Shown: positions 26,401-36,583, counted from the first letter of the stretch. The stretch is 64,000 nucleotides of DNA from Mesaphorura yosii (GCA_009869945.1 WIXG01000043.1:186001-250000), one strand, 5' to 3'. Translations and numbers: made by a program. Notes: generated by a model from the sequence alone, not told the origin.

Positions 26401-27887
26401 TTCACTTAACTCTGCTGAAACTACACTACGCTGGTATTTCTATGCTATTCAGCTGGAATTGCTAAGTGCGAGGATGACTATGAATAAAAATCAGGCAAAA
26501 GAGGAAATACGTTTTCGCGACAAGCACGAGACTTGCCGACGCGAAAGACTCAGGAATTAGTCAGAGATCACGACATGCTTTGGAAAATTCCAAAATACAG
26601 AGACTACTCGACGAGTATGTCAAGCTTTCCCTGCATGGTTTCATGTATAGTCATGGAACTCTTCATTAAAAGAAAGCTCTGCTTTCAAAAAGTTCGCAGT
26701 ACGCACATAAGATCGTAATCCGAGTTGTATGCAAATTCTTTTCAACCAAACCCATGTGGCTAATGGTGCAGAAAATTATCAGGCAATCTCAAAATCCCAA
26801 TCCACTCCATAATGAGAACTTGTATTTGTGAAATGACAGCGCAAGTTATTATGTAATCCCTCGGATGAATAATTTTGCTCGCAAAAATATGGGCCTTTAC
26901 AGATTGGCAAAATAAAGCAGTGAACGGATCGTTAGTACTTGGCCGGCTGCTTTAAGTGAATCGAATCTATCCAGAACCATTGCCTTGTCTTTATGTTAAA
27001 ATTAGAACGGATCATCATTGGAAAATTTTCAAGGATCGTCGGCCATGCCATTCGGAATCTCCTTTACTTTATCCACTTTATCAGTCATTTTGTTGATGGA
27101 ATTCGGTGTCTAACTCTCTAGTCCGTTTCGTGTGCCCATCTCCTGTCCCAAAGAAATAAGTCGATTTTATAGATTGCGTGGACTCAGACTCGGACTAGTT
27201 TATCAATGACAAGAACCTCAGCGTATCCATCTTCGTATAATCGGTATTTCCCCATTATTGCAGTGAAGAAACAATTGAGCTGGTTTTTGATCGAAGTTCT
27301 GCATGATGGATGCGTATTATCGTGGATTGCATTATTTTGTGCACGCAGTCGGGTCATTAAATTTGCACGCTTCTGAGCCGTGAAAGTGTATGCGTCCACT
27401 TGATCTTGGTTGAGCGGTTGCGACTAGTGATCTTTCTCGGGATCAAGTATATAGCGTGACCATAATTTACTCAAGTCGCCTAGCCAGATTGGCCAGTAGT
27501 TACAATTGAAGCTGTAGATTCATAGCGAGAAATTACCCAATTTATAAAAAATGTGAATTAAATTGGGGTCAAAATTGAAATTGCTTCAAGTTTTTCCTGA
27601 GAGTTCCTTTTATCCAATCAAAACCAATTTTCGAGACAGGAATATCATCACTGACGCTTGAAATTACAATCACGGCGAAACAGTTGACTGCCGTATCCAA
27701 TAAAGGTTAAGCCAAGCTTCAAGGCGTACTCGCTCATATAGGCTTGTTTAGGCGTACTTAATTACAAATTAATTCAAATAATAAAAAACCAGAAATAAAA
27801 GTTCTAACTTTTGACAAAGACACTTTTAAATAGCGTGTTCTGTCTTTTCGGAATTTTTAAAAAAAGAAGATAATTGGAAATTTGCAG
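14490..27887. other. Long gene-poor region
   Basis: About 13 kb with no confidently supported gene. It may hold upstream exons and the promoter of the GPCR. The one clear element is a hAT-type MITE at 19269-19801. Two minus-strand patches look mildly protein-like: 16925-17110, which has a hydrophobic run TAWLLLLLSFAYVTLCFNLA but no ATG in that frame, and 23706-23891, which reads as a charged helical peptide ending at a TAA. Neither matches a family I know, and both may be chance. The rest is AT-rich sequence with scattered short frames. Confidence 0.5.
19269..19801. mobile_element. hAT-type MITE (non-autonomous DNA transposon)
   Basis: The left end begins TAGTGCTCGCCACGATTCCC. The reverse complement of the right end begins TAGTGCTCACCACAACTCCC, so the terminal inverted repeats match at 17 of the first 20 positions. 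Related GACTCCGACTCC-type subterminal blocks are near both ends (about 19317-19366 and 19755-19772). Directly outside both ends is the identical 8-bp duplication CTTCTCGT (19261-19268 and 19802-19809). An 8-bp target duplication with TAG-starting repeats is the signature of the hAT superfamily. The 533-bp body has no coding capacity, so the element would depend on a transposase elsewhere. The exact duplication suggests moderate age, while the mismatched termini suggest it is not brand new. Confidence 0.82.
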
Positions 27888-28106
27888 CATAGGTACGTGG
27901 AACCCACTAATACAAAATCTAGTACAATCTCTTGCGAAATATTGGTGGGTGGCACTTGCTATAGACTCCAGGCGTTTCCTTACTTGTTATTCGACGACGC
28001 GACGGGCGGCGTCTTAAATACCAGCAACTTCATTAAAATAAACGACACGTGTGAGGATATGAGGAGAGTTATGCGGCTTGTTCGCCAAGGTCATTATACA
28101 GATTGA
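27888..28106 (+). pseudogene. Orphan terminal coding-like exon, unknown product
   Basis: After an acceptor (TTTGCAG|CAT) an open frame of 72 residues runs to a TGA at 28104-28106. It reads as protein: a cysteine-containing segment CEILVGGTCYRLQAF, then LLFDDATGGVL, a potential glycosylation site (NTS), and a charged end including RRVMRLVRQGHY. It is richer in GC than its flanks. No ATG begins it, and I could not find a preceding exon on the plus strand. It is either the last exon of a gene whose other exons I missed or a gene fragment. No family is recognised, and the pseudogene label is a guess. Confidence 0.33.
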
Positions 28107-28610
28107 ATTTCTGTGAATATTAAAAGGGCAAAAGTCCTCGGCCGGCAAATGAAAAGCTCCAGTAAAAACCACGGCTAACCAAACTTTCCAAAATAATCAT
28201 CTTTGAAGTTTGAAATACTATTCACACGTGGAGAGTGAATGAATCAGAGACCACGAGGATTGTGGACAATGACACTGGATCCTGGAAAATTGAGAACTTT
28301 TTCTTCGCTTAAATTCAAACCACTTCAAGACAATATTACGCAGGTTCGGAATTCGACGTTTGAGAAGGGTTGACAAATGGCTTTCCGACTTTCGATGAAC
28401 GCTACATGATACACGAAACTATCTTCATATGCTTTCTACCAGGAGCTGGATGAACAAAAAGTTTTGTCCAGTCATACGAGCGTCAAAGTTGTTAAAATTT
28501 ATTTAAACACGCTTGTTCATTGCAATGTTTCTCGACAATATGAGAATATCCTTACCGGAAACTTTGTATGTTCGAATTTGCTTAAACAAAACAGGAATAC
28601 TGCGAGTTCA
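28107..28610. other. Intergenic, 3' flank of the DM13 gene
   Basis: AT-rich spacer. It holds the likely 3'UTR and the poly(A) signal (28498-28503, minus strand) of the DM13 gene. Nothing else is seen. Confidence 0.5.
28498..28503 (-). terminator. Poly(A) signal of the DM13 gene
   Basis: AATAAA on the minus strand, about 108 bases after the DM13 stop codon. Confidence 0.5.
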
Positions 28611-29045
28611 TCAGTAACGCGGGAGGTTCAGACCCTTTGGAACCAGCGTGTGTCCAAAATTTACGCTATACGTCTTGCACCAGACCGCGAAATAGTCAAT
28701 GTCATGTACGGTGAGATTTGACGGCAGCGTAAGTACGATGTCCTTCCCTTCGTACCCTTGCAGGGGCTTGTAACTTCCTTTTTCGTTTGGAATCTTCGTT
28801 CCATTCTTATTGGGCTTGTTTCCTCTTCCGGCCCAAAAGTACACTGCGGGCGCTGCACCGTCGTAGCGAAATCCTTTGATTTGAATCTGCTTCGTGTTGA
28901 GAATAATGATGCTCTTGGAGGAGACGTGGTGGATCGTCATCTTGAAGTTGTCAATTGTCCGCGGAGCTGGAGACGCCGAGTGTCCAGTTTGGAACTGAAT
29001 CAGGAAAATGGTTGAAAGTACGAACAAAGACAATTTGGTGGCCAT
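28611..29045 (-). CDS. Secreted single-DM13-domain protein
   Basis: Intronless frame of 144 residues. The ATG at 29045 is chosen because it opens a textbook signal peptide (KLSLFVLSTIFLIQF, cleavage probably after GHSA); the frame is open further upstream but without an ATG. The rest is one DM13 domain: IHHVSSKSIIILNTKQIQIK, then GFRYDGAAPAVYFWAG, IPNEKGSYKPL, DIVLTLPSNLTVHDIDY and FAVWCKTYSVNFGH. The single conserved Cys in VWC is the residue proposed for redox or electron-transfer function in DM13 and DOMON proteins such as Skeletor. Here the domain stands alone, without DOMON or membrane anchor. Two N-glycosylation sequons (NGT, NLT) agree with secretion. A role in cuticle or extracellular redox is a family-level inference. 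Confidence 0.88.
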   Translation of the reverse strand: MATKLSLFVLSTIFLIQFQTGHSASPAPRTIDNFKMTIHHVSSKSIIILNTKQIQIKGFRYDGAAPAVYFWAGRGNKPNKNGTKIPNEKGSYKPLQGYEGKDIVLTLPSNLTVHDIDYFAVWCKTYSVNFGHTLVPKGLNLPRY

Positions 29046-30001
29046 CTTGAACTTCGATGAACTTCGTCCCGATGAAGACGGCCGAACTTGCGAAGAGACC
29101 GAGCTTGAGTTTGAGACTGGGGAAGCCTTTTCATATCTGTAGATGCATTTTATTGACAACTTCTCATGAGTCGCAAATTGTACGGCATTGGATAGGCGAC
29201 AGAGATTTCAAGATGTACTCAATTGGTATCGCCAACAGATGAGGAAATACTTAAGTGCTTTGACAATAAAATAAGTCAATAAAAATTAATTAAGATAACC
29301 TTCCACTTAACATCGTAAACTGAATACTAATTGCCACCCATTGATTCTGTTCATGTTTACATGGAAGATATGAACGTAAATTGCAAATTGCACCTGAAAG
29401 TGAAAGTGTACAAGCAAAGTCTCCCTTCTTCAAGGTTCGGCTTCAGGCTTCATGTTGATTAATTATTTGCATGGACTCTGCACTCGCAATCCATCCTCCG
29501 TGTGTACAAGAGTGATTTGTAATTGAGATTTCGCAATTTCAATTTGTCATCTCGGAAATACAAATAGGAACCACAAGCAAACTCACTCAACACAATTATC
29601 CTGCGTCATGGGATCCTAGGAACCCAGCGAGTTCATTCAATTCCAAATCAAAATGCAAAGAAGTTACAAATTAAACTCTCGAAATTAAAAAAATTGAATG
29701 AATTGAACGGTTGTTGCAAAAATGAGCTCGTGTGCAATTTGAACCCAGGAAATTGTTAAACACTCCCACACACTTTAATTCTAATTGAGGCGAATTGATG
29801 GGACGCGACACCGACATATATGCGTGTCACTAATTCGTTTCGCGTGGCTTAGCTCATTTCCGAAAGTCTTGAATGGATGAATGGTTAACCTTGAACACGA
29901 ATCGGAGTTCTGACAAAGCGGTTCCAATTGGAAAACGGCAGCGACTCAATTCAAGTTCGATTTAGTTGCGAGTTGTTCGTTGCGCAGTTTAAGAGAACAA
30001 A
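29046..30001. other. Divergent intergenic region between DM13 gene and hydrolase
   Basis: About 0.95 kb between two divergently transcribed secreted-protein genes, so it should hold both promoters. A TATA-like stretch (ACATATATGC) lies near 29815-29824, about 180 bases before the hydrolase start. No gene is seen. Confidence 0.4.
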
Positions 30002-33000
30002 ATGGGTACGCAAAGACAATTTTGCGTTCTGCTTCTTATCATTTTTCTGGCCAACTTAACTCCTGGAATATTTTGTGAGAATCCATTCTCGAAGCTTGAA
30101 GGTACGCCAGAAATATATTTTAATGTCCTAATTCGCACATCCGTGTCGTAACATCAAAGAAATGCATAATTAGTTAAATTTCGGACTTAATTTTGCCAAA
30201 GACCATATAATTTCACTGGGCCAGAGACACTTCTTCTAGAGATATTGGATATTGAAGCTAAAAGAAGTCCACCAATTGCAGTGCAGCGACACTTGAACTT
30301 GCCAGGCAAATTCACTCGACATTCCACATATGCGTCCGACAACTTGCTCAATCTAGATGGCTAGATTTGCTAAACTAGCAATATGCATTTCTTTCATGCA
30401 CTCATCCATCGTTTACTGGTACTGGTTTAGCGAGCCATATACAAAGTGCTTCTGAGGAACAGAGTAGTTCGTTTACTTTCCTTGCTGGTGCGGACCTCTT
30501 TGAGTTGCGAATTGTCTCGTCGCCATCATCTGGTATTTGGGCAAAATAAATATAGTACGAAATACTGCGTTGGTTTGTAAATTGTTTATCACTGCCACCA
30601 TCGGCTGCTGACACGTCAATATTCTCAGATAACTTTCGGCTCCTTCAGGTAGGCTTTGGCGAATTAAATGGCGTGTTGCGTATTACCCCTTCTTCGCACT
30701 AATCCTCCATTGCTTCGGCGTTAATTATTAACGATCTTGGGCTGGAAACTGATTGGGGCTTCTTGTCTTCCAGGGTTGGTCCAGGATTGTTAAATGCCAG
30801 CATTAACGATGGGGAAAGCCGACGAGGACAAGCTACCATTTGAAACGGCACCTTTCGATCCACGGTTTCCCAACCAAAACCAAACAAAGTAAATCTAATT
30901 ACCTAGCTTTTCGCACCCATCGTTTCGTATCTCATACTTGCCTTGTTTCGTTAAATTAATCCTTCAGGCATTGCTACACCAGCTTCTTGGACTACAAACG
31001 TTGTGTTAAACTTCGTGGAGACAAGTACGCTCCATGCAATTACTTCAAGAAGGTCTACACTTCGTTGTGTCCAATTTCATGGGTTGAAAAGTGGGAGACT
31101 CAAATAGAAGAAGGCAGATTCCCTTCGAAGATTTGAAGTACTGATGTAGGAGTTCAAGTCAACAACGTTCGTAGAGCAAACATGCAATTTAGTCGAATAA
31201 GTTAAAAGAAATCATTACTACCACGCACTGCTATGCTCACGTCAGTCATTCAATAAATAGTCTCAGAATTTCGGTTGTATCAAACTACTAATGCCCAGAC
31301 GCCAGCCACTGTGCTGGTTCAGTTCTCGCCATTTTATTGGAATTTTTGGGGTGGGTTTAAGGCATTCAGCGATTCGGCCGTATAACTCATGGCTCGGTAG
31401 AGGTCAAACCTAAAAAGTTGGTAATGTTGACTACGTGTTTATTCAGTTTCAGTTCACAAACATCTTGCGCTACATGAAAGTCTACTTAAATTCCGAATAC
31501 ACGTCTAGTAACTCCATCCGCGGTAAATCGAGAGCCTAGACGGTGTAGAGCAGGGCAGAAGATAGCATAGGTTTTAGCTGTTGATAGTACAGAACTTGTC
31601 AACCTGTCGCCATCCCGGTCGTTACTTTGGAGGAATTCCCAATTCTTGATCTGTCCACTCTGAGGCGTCCGGAAATGGGAACTCACCCTGGACAAGGAAC
31701 ACAGGCTTTGTATAAACTTCTGAAATCAGTTAGTTAAAAAAACCGGACTTACGATGACGTGGCCGTAGTCGGTCATGAAGTGCCAAAATATCCACCACCA
31801 GAAGAAAGCCCCGAAAATGTCAGCGGCACGGGCATATGTCGGGCTCTCAATTCCCTGAGCTGTGCGATAGGCATACCTGTGAATTACATGCTTGGTATAA
31901 TTGTGGTTTAGTTATAGTTAAGATTCTAGATGCTAGACATTGAACTTACGGTCCATGGCCACCTCTGCAAATCGCAGTAGACGAAAACTGCCGAATTCTA
32001 GAACTTCTGCTTGATTTGACTAAGTTAAATAAATGCCTGACTGAATTCATCTTAAACTGAGTAATGGCTCAAAATTAAATTATTTTCTGGCAACAAGGAG
32101 CACTGCACAAGTTAGGTCCTTTCTACGTTACAATTTGCAGCTCCGAAAACTGTCCAAACTAGATAGACAATTATATTTTAATTTTCTAAGCAGTTGATAA
32201 CGCTGTCTATGCACTACGTACGTAGTGCTTTCACAGACCAGTTTGTAATAAGTCGAGGTTGATACAAATTACAAAGGCATGTGTGCACTGCTTGCTGGCA
32301 CATTTTCTGCGTGCAGAATGTAGAAGCATTTCATAGGCATCTGAGGCTATGAGAAAAGATGTGATTCATTTGATCTGATCCATTGACACGTTCGTTCACA
32401 CTAATTTTCTTAAAATGCTATTACTCTTTGTTCAATATATTTAGCAAAATCGCACATTTAATCATATCTCCGCACCTAGTGATCCGATCTGGCTCAAATT
32501 TGGGCAGTACCTTGCCACAATATATACGAGTATTATGGCCAAGTTTTGTTGAAATGTGCTAGATAATCACTGGCATACAGAATTTTTTGTAAAATACATG
32601 TGTTCAAAAATTATAGCAAAATTCAAGAAGTCGCGACATTGTCATGCTGGAAAATCGAGCCCCGTCCTGCGTTTTTGTCGCCACGTCGTGCAATGTTTTG
32701 CCCCAGCACGTCCTTTAATCCAAAGAGTTGGACTTGGGTGAATCTCGACGAGGGGCGTTGTTCCGTTAATCCCAAACCCGGCCCAATACATGACAGACCC
32801 ACCGCCTAATTTACACTTTGTACACAATTAGGCAAGGGACACTAACGAGGATTTAGCTTGCTTAGTCATGCATTTTATTGGTAAAATGGACTAAGGTAAA
32901 AGATAAATGCTAACCTGCTTGGCGTTTCGAGAAAACTTCTTTTCTTTACGCAAATCGTGCCAGTAATTAGGTCCATCCAGGTTCAATTTTTTCTCGTCTG

Positions 33001-34671
33001 AGAACAATACTTTCCCCCCAACCCTTCTCCCAAGTCATATGGTCTTTCGCGAATTTCAATCGTTTTGCCTTTTGGGCATCGGTAAGTGGTGGTTTGCGGG
33101 CTTTCTGGAACCATTTGATGAAGGGGTTGTTTTTTAAGACGCCGAATATCGTGCCAACTGACAATTGGGGCTGCAACTCTCGCTGAATTTCGCGAATGGA
33201 GTACTCGCCTAATGTTGCCAGCTTACAAATCACACGTTTGTCACGCTTCGTGACAACTTTCCGACCTCCAGATGATGTTTTGCTCCCGTACAGCTGCCCC
33301 AGCTTCAGATAATTTTGTACCACCTTTTACGAAGGGTTAATCTACTGAGCATTGTAAGTGATGCGCTGTCCTTCTTGATGCAGGACGTAAATCTGGCCCT
33401 TCTCTACGTCAGTTACGGGGTCCACGAGCCATGATTTGCTACCGAGTTTGATCTTAACACCGCGAGTAGTAACCGAGCAATGAAAGATTTCTCACAATTT
33501 TGCTATAATTATTGAACATCTTGGTTTTGTTGAAATCACCCCTACTCATTCATTAGCCATTAATTTTCATTGAAACTTTATCAGAATAATGGTACATGTC
33601 TAGGTAACTTCCGCTGCGAGAGCTAAATCCATGCAGCAGAAGGGGAGATATGATTAAATGTGTGATTTTGCTAAATATATTGAACAAATTGTATCTGGAC
33701 AATCCGGAGTAATAAAATATCTGCCTCGTGATACACATAATAAACGATGCTGCAATTTCTCGTACAGATATCCCGGTGCGGGCCAATGTTTCCTACGGGG
33801 ATGATCCGGAGCAGATCATGGACATCTATCCTGCCATTGTGCGGAACGAGACAATGCCGACCAAAGTGATAATTATGCTCCATGGAGGAGGTGGGGGCAC
33901 CCAAACGCATTTACAGTTTTCTTTTCAGCCAACTTTTTTCTGTCTTATGTCCAGGTTGGAGTCTAGGGGCTAAGGAAGATTTGAATGGACTAATTGTGGC
34001 TTTTCGTGGCTCGTTTCCACAGCATGTCCTCGCAAATATGAATTACAGACTCGGTACGATCGAGAGCCCTGGATTCCCAAAGCAGGTGGACGATATTGGA
34101 ATGGCTGTCAAGTATTTGAAAGACAGGAAGGACGAGTTTAAACTTGACGACCCAAAGTTTGGTTTAGTTGGCTCGAGCGCAGGTAAAATTGACCCATCAT
34201 TGTCCGTGTTTTCGTGACTAAATCACGACTTCTTTCACACAACTCAACGCAGGTGGACATCTGGCACTTCTTTACGGCTTTGGATTTGATGTGGACAAGA
34301 ACGTTAACGTTATCGCCAACATTATTGGGCCATCAGCTCTACATGTTTCCCCTTACACGGAGCACCCTGCTTATAAGATTTTCTTCAAAGCCCTGGTTGG
34401 AAATGTCACCTTTGCTGAAAATCCTGAACCTTTTGTGAGGGTCAGCCCAGTCTCTTACATCCAAAAGACGTCGCCGAAGACGATCGGCTTCTATGGAATC
34501 AAAGACCTACTTGTACCTGTTTCACAAGGACGGTATCTTGAAGACATGCTGGATGATGTGGGTGTGTACAACAAACGTTTCCTTTACCCTGCCGGCCATG
34601 GAAATTTTACATCCGCTGAAAGGTCACATATTTTTCAAAAACTTCAACGCTTCTTTACATTTTATCTTTAA
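30002..34671 (+). CDS. Secreted alpha/beta hydrolase (esterase/lipase, Aes/BD-FAE-like)
   Basis: Predicted secreted carboxylic-ester hydrolase of 289 residues. Exons: 30002-30101, 33768-33890, 33955-34182 and 34253-34671; all junctions are phase 1 and the total of 870 nt is divisible by three. Exon 1 is a signal peptide (FCVLLLIIFLANLTPGIFC). Next come VSYGDDPEQIMDIYP, the oxyanion-hole motif HGGGW (residues 72-76), NYRLG, and the nucleophile elbow GSSAG with Ser149. The likely acid is Asp235 in GIKDLLVP and the catalytic His is 266 in AGHGNF, so the triad is complete. The pattern resembles bacterial Aes/COG0657-type esterases more than typical animal carboxylesterases. The assignment of exon 1 is inferred from phase and the need for a leader. 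It implies a 3.7-kb first intron holding COX6B, NDUFB2 and a Tc1 fossil. If wrong, exons 2-4 still stand. Substrate is unknown. Confidence 0.82.
30809..31136 (+). CDS. COX6B: Cytochrome c oxidase subunit 6B
   Basis: Nuclear-encoded subunit of respiratory complex IV, located on the intermembrane-space side, where it links the two monomers of the dimer. Two exons (30809-30888 and 30968-31136) give 82 residues, the usual length. Exon 1 encodes the hallmark ETAPFDPRFPNQNQT. Exon 2 encodes a twin-cysteine CHCH fold with C29-x9-C39 and C50-x10-C61, the known COX6B spacing, then ISWVEKWETQIEEGRFPSKI. Like other family members it has no presequence and should be imported by the Mia40 disulfide relay. 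A strong acceptor at 30772-30773 just before the ATG suggests a spliced 5'UTR. The gene lies within the inferred first intron of the hydrolase on the same strand and is convergent with NDUFB2. Confidence 0.97.
31252..31257 (+). terminator. Poly(A) signal of COX6B
   Basis: AATAAA 116 bases after the COX6B stop codon on the same strand. Confidence 0.6.
31438..31443 (-). terminator. Poly(A) signal of NDUFB2
   Basis: AATAAA on the minus strand, about 180 bases after the NDUFB2 stop codon. Confidence 0.5.
31622..32050 (-). CDS. NDUFB2: NADH dehydrogenase 1 beta subcomplex subunit 2 (AGGG subunit)
   Basis: Accessory subunit of respiratory complex I in the inner mitochondrial membrane. Three minus-strand exons (32050-31950, 31876-31753, 31687-31622) join in phase to 96 residues. 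Residues 1 to about 29 form a basic, Ser/Arg-rich mitochondrial presequence (HLFNLVKSSRSSRIRQF). Then comes GGHGPYAYRT, a single aromatic-rich membrane segment (FGAFFWWWIFWHF, residues 55-67) and the family signature GEFPFPDASEWTDQELGIPP at the C-terminus. Insect ND-AGGG proteins have the same order and length. Introns are 76 and 65 bp. The gene is convergent with COX6B. Confidence 0.95.
32211..32228. repeat. Perfect 18-bp palindrome
   Basis: GCACTACGT followed directly by its reverse complement ACGTAGTGC. It lies about 160 bases upstream of the NDUFB2 start codon, so it could be a dimeric transcription-factor site. Chance is possible. Confidence 0.6.
32601..33518 (-). mobile_element. Decayed Tc1/mariner transposon
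   Basis: Terminal inverted repeats match at 22 of 23 positions: 32601-32623 begins TGTTCAAAAATTATAGC and the complement of 33496-33518 begins TGTTCAATAATTATAGC. True ends may lie a little further out, because subterminal-looking sequence runs left to about 32400 and clear TA duplications are not visible. Minus-strand coding remnants follow in order. The N-terminal helix-turn-helix reads EKGQIYVLHQEGQRITY, then VVQNYLKLGQLYGSK and KRDKRVICKLATLGEYSI. Next come KARKPPLTDAQKAKRLKFA, the NYWHDLRKEKKFSRNAKQ catalytic-core segment, and GGGSVMYW. Several frame changes and stops separate these blocks, and the C-terminal catalytic region is largely eroded. It is an old, inactive DNA transposon. Confidence 0.85.
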
Positions 34672-34720
34672 CGATTTGGCGTACATTCTTCTTGGAGTTC
34701 GTAGGCATTTCCGTACGAAC

Positions 34721-34726
34721 AATAAA
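34721..34726 (+). terminator. Poly(A) signal of the hydrolase
   Basis: AATAAA 50 bases after the hydrolase stop codon. Confidence 0.65.
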
Positions 34727-34947
34727 TAGTGATTAACTGCAAACACTCACAAGTCACACCAATGGTTCATTATTTTACAAAAATTAGAAGACTGCCAGCC
34801 TCAAGTACTTCTCGATATAATTCTTGAAATTTAACAGAAATTGAAATCAAGTTATCTACACAACATGAGCCCTAGACCTTTTAATTAACTAAATACAAGA
34901 TGGGCCAGAATTGCAAGAACATTTTTGAAAACTCATCAAACTAGAGA

Positions 34948-36568
34948 TCATCCATTGCCCGTTGATTCTTCATCCAAAATTGATTCCAAATGAGCAGGCA
35001 GGATGAATGGATTCTAAATGAATGGACATTGCTCATCATTAATGGGTTCCAACATCATTAAGAAAATAGCAATCATTTGAAGCATAAATACCCTAACCTG
35101 TAATGCCTGTACTTGAAACAGAGAATCAGTCTGGTTATAAACTTCGGTTTGGGCTGCCACGGCTCGTGTAAATTTCTCCATCATCTTCTTAATTTCATTA
35201 TCTCGCAGTGGTACCAAATGCTTAACTTTAAGTGCCCCGTATTTAAGGTATTGTGGTTCTGGAAGAGGCTTCGTTGTCCACGGACTGTTTTGCTTGTAGT
35301 CTTGCTCTTCAAATCTTCTCAAATACTCAAGTTCTGGTGGAGGTATTCGTGCATTGTAAAGCTGAAGAACGTCTGCCAGCGGCTTAAGCTCTGAAGGAGA
35401 AGACGCAGTTGTATTCCTGACAATTATTGCATCTGCGACCTGCAAGTATTCATTCCATTAACCTATTATTCATGGGTTAGTGTTTTTAGATTATTTGATA
35501 GTAATTAGATCAGTATACTTTACCTGAGTATCAAACACATTGGCCATTTTGATGTTGTGCTTATGGTAAAGGTAATCGGCTGCAGGACGGCAATCATGAA
35601 ATATTTTAACGAGCTTCTTATTCTCAAATATAGACTTCCTCAACGTGTCCCAAAGATTTGGAGCTTGTTGAGACAACGAAACTATGTCAAGTGGAACTAG
35701 GGTCTTCTTTGCACCGATGATTATCCAGGATACCTTGCCATGTCTGCAGACATTTTCCCCTTCGAGTGAAATGCCGCACGCATCCACATCGTAAATTATT
35801 TGGGCCTGTAAGTATAACACGTGGGAGTGATTCTTGACTTTGCGAAATATCGTCAAATATATAAGAAGTTAATGACTTAAAGATTAGATTATATACTTAC
35901 GAATGTTTTCAGCTGTAAGGCAGTTTGTACCACACAAGTAGCCATGTGCAGCTGAACTGGCTGATCCGGATCTAATTCCGACTTCTTTTTCTTTTCTATA
36001 CCAAACAAGATCAAAATTAAATAATTTGAAGAAGTTGCTGGCGGAGAATCTTGCTACCACACAGTACATGACAATGACAAACTCACCAGAAAGATGTGGG
36101 GGCCTCCTTGCAATTCCAGGTCGAATCAATTGAACTGCAAAGCAAACATAGATTACTTCGCATACCTTAATTCAATCAGGTAAAATATTTTATGAACGTA
36201 AACTTACATCCTCGGATTTCTCTCATGTTAAACCTAATTTTTGAAGAAGGTATTGGATTACTGTCCGGCAACAGAACTGGATTACTTAACTCAATACTGT
36301 CCAATATGGAAAATTTAAACCCGTTTTTGATGTACTTGAATTCGCCCTCGTGCACCAACCCGTACGCTATGACTTGAACGATGGATCTTGGTGGAGTACG
36401 ACTTATCTCTATCAAAACTTCTGGCGGTGGTAATGGAGACGATAAGAACATTGGCGAAGAATCGCCATTTGTGGTTGACGTTGATGTCACTGCAACGGGT
36501 GACGGTGACGAATTAGGTGGATTTCGGAGAATGGGCATCTGTGATGGATGCATTTGTTGTTGAAACAT
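34948..36568 (-). CDS. EXD1: piRNA biogenesis protein EXD1-like (pseudo-exonuclease)
   Basis: Homologue of EXD1, an RNA-binding partner in piRNA biogenesis with a DEDD 3'-5' exonuclease fold. Six minus-strand exons: 36568-36208, 36134-36087, 35995-35901, 35805-35524, 35439-35098 and 35013-34948. The sum is 1194 nt, giving 397 residues. The N-terminal 120 residues are Pro/Ser-rich, then a region that may be the LSm-like part. The exonuclease fold spans about 160-330: LEGENVCRHGKVSWI, FHDCRPAADYLYH (237-249) and NVFDTQVAD. The DxE of motif I appears as SLE, and motif III has KVKHL where active enzymes carry Asp, so the protein is probably catalytically dead, as known for animal EXD1. The last junction is less sure: without splicing the frame ends a little later, at a TAG near 35014. 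The start lies 54 nt after the VMA21 stop. Confidence 0.9.
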
Positions 36569-36583
36569 TATAAACTAATTAGA

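Larger units (their letters stand above)
31137..31621. other. Convergent 3' region of COX6B and NDUFB2
   Basis: Spacer between two convergent genes. It contains a poly(A) signal for each (31252-31257 plus, 31438-31443 minus). No further gene is seen. Confidence 0.6.
32051..33767. other. Spacer with Tc1/mariner fossil
   Basis: Between the NDUFB2 start and the second hydrolase exon. On this model it contains the NDUFB2 promoter and the end of hydrolase intron 1. It holds an 18-bp palindrome at 32211-32228 and the decayed Tc1/mariner element at about 32600-33520. No alternative first exon for the hydrolase was seen here. Confidence 0.5.

Noticed and set aside
28611-29159. Longer 182-residue version of the DM13 protein
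   Set aside because: The first codon is TTG; the internal ATG at 29045 starts a proper signal peptide.
30968-31136. Splicing of the signal-peptide exon (30002-30101) into COX6B
   Set aside because: The phase does not fit: the joined frame reads out of the COX6B frame and hits a stop.
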